64,000 nucleotides of DNA from Rhizobium ecuadorense (GTDB lineage: Bacteria; Pseudomonadota; Alphaproteobacteria; Rhizobiales; Rhizobiaceae). The stretch covers positions 97,140-161,139 of the forward strand of contig NZ_LFIO01000074.1 of the NCBI RefSeq assembly GCF_001187535.1, written 5' to 3'. Within the stretch, counting starts at the first letter, position 1. Every line of letters starts with the position of its first letter. Below, piece after piece: positions 60,761 through 64,000 of the stretch. Below the pieces are notes generated by a model. The model did no database searches. It worked only from the letters and a program-made list of their open reading frames with translations, and was not told where the DNA came from. The position numbers and the translations under genes were made by a program.

Positions 60761-61746
60761 ATGACTGAAATCGTAGTTTCGCAAGCAGTTGAACCCAGGA
60801 TATCCAATCTCAGAGCCTCCACGGAGCTGCGATCCGAGCGTGTTCGGTCGGCGTGGATGTTTCTGGCACCGACGCTGCTGATCCTGGCGATCGTCGCCGG
60901 ATGGCCGCTGTTCAGAACGATCTATTTCAGCTTTACCAATGCGTCGCTCAACGACCTCGGCAACGCGCAATTCGTCGGCTTTTCCAATTATCTGTCGTGG
61001 GTGACGCTGAAGAGCGGAAAGACCGTCTATCGCGGGCTGCTTGCCGATCCGGTCTGGTGGAAAGCCGTCTGGAACACGGCCAAATTCACCATGCTTTCGG
61101 TCACGATCGAGACCGTGCTCGGATTGATCGTCGCCCTGGTGCTGAACGCACGTTTCGTCGGGCGTGGCGTTGTTCGGGCCGCGATCCTCATTCCCTGGGC
61201 GATCCCGACGATCGTCTCGGCCAAGATGTGGGCCTGGATGCTCAACGACCAGTTCGGCATCCTGAACGACATCCTGCTTGGCTTCGGGCTTATCACTGAG
61301 AAGATCGCCTGGACCGCCAATCCGGAGACGGCGATGATCGCCGTGCTGATCGTCGACGTCTGGAAGACGACGCCCTTCATGGCGCTTCTGATCCTTGCCG
61401 GGCTGCAGATGGTTCCGGGAGACATCTACGAGGCGGCCAAGATCGATGGCGTCAATCCGATAAAAGTTTTCTGGCGTCTGACGCTGCCGCTGATCCGGCC
61501 GGCCATCATGGTTGCCGTGATCTTCCGGATGCTCGATGCGATGCGCATATTCGATCTGATCTTTGTGCTAACGCCCAACAATGCGCAGACGAAAACCATG
61601 TCCGTCATGGCGCGCGAGAACCTGTTCGACTTCGACAAGTTCGCTTACGGCGCGACCGCCTCGACGGTGCTTTTCCTGATCATTGCCTCCGTCACCATCC
61701 TTTATATCTGGCTCGGCCGCGTCAGGCTCGGCGGGGAGGAACGCTG

Positions 61747-61747
<1 letters not shown>
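60761..61747 (+). CDS. thuF: Trehalose ABC permease ThuF
   Basis: 328 residues. A ~35-residue cytoplasmic start, then SAWMFLAPTLLILAIVAGWPLFRTIYFSFTNASLND, a MalF-type periplasmic extension, EAA loop PGDIYEAAKIDGVNPIKVFWRLTLPLIRP and MSVMARENLFDFDKFAYGATAS. GGGGAGAGG precedes the ATG. The stop shares a base with the thuG start (TGATG). Confidence 0.93.
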
Positions 61748-62577
<830 letters not shown>

Positions 62578-62588
62578 GGGAGTAAGAC

Positions 62589-63614
62589 ATGGCAGAGATC
62601 CGACTGGAGAATATCCGCAAGAGCTTCGGCGCTTTCGAGGTGATCAAGGGCGTAACGATGGACATCCGCCGCGGCGAGTTCATGGTGTTCGTGGGCCCGT
62701 CGGGATGCGGCAAGTCCACGCTGCTCAGGCTTATCTCCGGCCTTGAGGACATTACGTCGGGAACGCTTTCTTTCGACAACGTGATGGTGAACCGGCACGC
62801 GCCGTCGAAGAGAGGGATCGCCATGGTGTTCCAGTCCTACGCGCTCTATCCGCATATGACTGTGTTCGACAATATGGCTTTCGGCATGAAACTGTCCGGG
62901 CGCACCAGAGATGAATGCCGCAAGCGCGTTGAGCAGGCGGCCGGCATGCTGCAGCTCTCATCTTATCTGGAGCGTCTGCCGCGGCAGCTTTCCGGTGGCC
63001 AGCGTCAGCGCGTCGCAATCGGCCGGGCGATCGTCCGCGATCCGAAGGTCTTTCTCTTCGACGAGCCGCTGTCCAATCTCGATGCGGCGCTGCGCGTGGC
63101 GACGAGGCTGGAAATCGCCAAGCTTCATCGCAGCATGCACAATACGACGATGATCTATGTCACGCATGATCAGGTCGAGGCCATGACGCTGGCGGATCGG
63201 ATCTGTGTGTTGCGGGACGGCGTCGTCGAGCAGATCGGTACGCCGCTGGAACTTTACGAAAGCCCGAATTCGCTCTTCGTTGCCGGCTTCATCGGCTCGC
63301 CGAAAATGAACTTCCTGTCGGGCGAGCTGGCAGACCCCTATGGCAGCCATACGATCGGTGTGCGCGCGGAGCATGTTCGCATCGCCCCAGAGGCGCCGGT
63401 TTGGAGCGGCACGGTCGTCCATTCGGAAATCCTCGGCTCCGACAGCTTCGTCTATGTGGATATCGGAACGGACGAGCCGCTCATCGTGCGCGAGGCCGGC
63501 GTCTCTCGCCACGAGCCGGGCCAGATGCTTGGCCTTGCCCCGCTTGCCGGCCATGTCCACCGTTTCGACCGTTCGGGCCGGGCGCTCGAGCGGCAATCCA
63601 TGCAGGCTGCCTGA
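62589..63614 (+). CDS. thuK: Trehalose ABC ATPase ThuK
   Basis: 341 residues. Walker [10 protein letters not shown], signature [15 protein letters not shown], Walker [16 protein letters not shown], switch YVTHDQVEAM. C-terminal TOBE part begins at FIGSPKMNFLSGE and contains IGVRAEHVRI. It powers ThuEFG and, as a CUT1 ATPase, might also serve orphan importers. A 61-base gap leads to thuA. Confidence 0.93.
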   Translation: MAEIRLENIRKSFGAFEVIKGVTMDIRRGEFMVFVGPSGCGKSTLLRLISGLEDITSGTLSFDNVMVNRHAPSKRGIAMVFQSYALYPHMTVFDNMAFGMKLSGRTRDECRKRVEQAAGMLQLSSYLERLPRQLSGGQRQRVAIGRAIVRDPKVFLFDEPLSNLDAALRVATRLEIAKLHRSMHNTTMIYVTHDQVEAMTLADRICVLRDGVVEQIGTPLELYESPNSLFVAGFIGSPKMNFLSGELADPYGSHTIGVRAEHVRIAPEAPVWSGTVVHSEILGSDSFVYVDIGTDEPLIVREAGVSRHEPGQMLGLAPLAGHVHRFDRSGRALERQSMQAA

Positions 63615-63675
63615 CCTTCCCAGGATCGACGTTCCTCCCAAGGCTCGATCCGTTTTTAACGACAAGGAGAAAATG

Positions 63676-64000
63676 ATGACCATTCGCACTATTGTGTGGG
63701 GTGAAAACATCCACGAGAATACCAATGAGATCGTCCGCGGCATCTATCCCGAGGGCATGCACACGGCGATCGCCAATGCGCTGAATGCCGACCCCGCCAT
63801 CTCGGCGACGACCGCGACGCTGCAGGAGCCGGAACACGGGCTGAGCGAAGCCCGGCTTGCCGAAACCGACGTGCTGACCTGGTGGGGCCACAAGGATCAT
63901 GGCGCGGTCTCCGACGTCGTTGTCGAGCGCGTCGCCAGGCGGGTGTGGGAAGGCATGGGCCTGCTGGTGCTGCATTCCGGCCATTTCTCCAAGATCTTCA
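63676..64000 (+). CDS. thuA: ThuA-like trehalose-utilisation protein (N-terminal part, cut by window edge)
   Basis: 108 codons are inside the window. AAGGAGA precedes ATGs at 63673 and 63676; the second is better spaced. TIRTIVWGENIHENTNEIVRGIYPEGMHTAIANAL and the following DVLTWWGHKDHGAVSD...GLLVLHSGHFSK belong to the ThuA family, whose fold is glutamine-amidotransferase-like (HSGHF lies at the nucleophile-elbow region). In Sinorhizobium ThuA with ThuB is needed to catabolise trehalose, by converting it to 3-keto forms. Its position after thuK is canonical. Confidence 0.92.
   Translation, partial: MTIRTIVWGENIHENTNEIVRGIYPEGMHTAIANALNADPAISATTATLQEPEHGLSEARLAETDVLTWWGHKDHGAVSDVVVERVARRVWEGMGLLVLHSGHFSKIF

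Overview
The window looks like part of a large plasmid or chromid of a fast-growing rhizobium of the Rhizobium leguminosarum/etli type. The grounds are: a complete repABC replication and partition cassette (about 23.1-27.1 kb) with its antisense RNA; a trehalose-uptake operon in the thuEFGKA order known from Sinorhizobium; RIME-like palindromic repeats typical of Rhizobiaceae; and dense, GC-rich sugar-transport and catabolic operons. There is no rRNA, tRNA, CRISPR array, insertion sequence or phage gene.

Layout. (1) 1-14.1 kb: a sugar-acid region arranged around a FadR-type GntR regulator. Leftward genes encode a uronate dehydrogenase-like enzyme, an SMP-30 lactonase, a DHDPS-family lyase and a peptide-class ABC transporter that runs off the left edge. 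Rightward genes encode a second peptide-class ABC transporter and two enolase-superfamily sugar-acid dehydratases. Together they fit oxidation of uronic acids to aldarates followed by dehydration. (2) 14.1-21.5 kb: an FMN reductase, a nitroreductase and an ArsR regulator, then a signalling operon with a MASE1/five-PAS histidine kinase and three response regulators. (3) 21.8-23.1 kb: an NmrA-like protein and the broken remains of an AbrB-type antitoxin joined to a gene fragment. (4) 23.1-27.1 kb: repABC. (5) 27.2-33.0 kb: a DHDPS-family enzyme, a GntR regulator, an ABC sugar importer without an ATPase, and a PfkB kinase whose two ends read into RIME-like repeats. (6) 33.0-41.5 kb: a phosphorus module with Pit and its DUF47 partner divergent from ugpBAEC, glycerophosphodiesterase, a GlpR-like regulator and a HAD phosphatase; the shared promoter region holds a PHO box and a GlpR-like palindrome. 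(7) 41.5-52.1 kb: a second ATPase-less sugar importer, a LacI regulator, an esterase, an oxidoreductase, an IolE-like protein, a DeoR regulator, an LsrF/FbaB-like aldolase and a PfkB kinase. (8) 52.4-58.1 kb: an orphan sugar-ABC ATPase followed by a compact catabolic operon (oxidoreductase, isomerase, hydrolase, epimerase, ROK kinase). (9) 58.1-64.0 kb: thuR divergent from thuEFGK-thuA, with thuA cut by the right edge.

The overall picture is a catabolic accessory replicon for plant- or soil-derived carbohydrates, organic phosphates and sugar acids. Genes are mostly in tightly packed operons with 4-nt or 1-nt stop/start overlaps. Strong hairpins sit between solute-binding-protein genes and their permease genes in four operons. 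The most notable features are the sugar-acid region served by two peptide-type transporters, the uncharacterised operon with the orphan ATPase, the decayed antitoxin junction beside repABC, and the repeat-derived ends of a sugar kinase. Function calls rest on motif recognition by eye; no database search was run.
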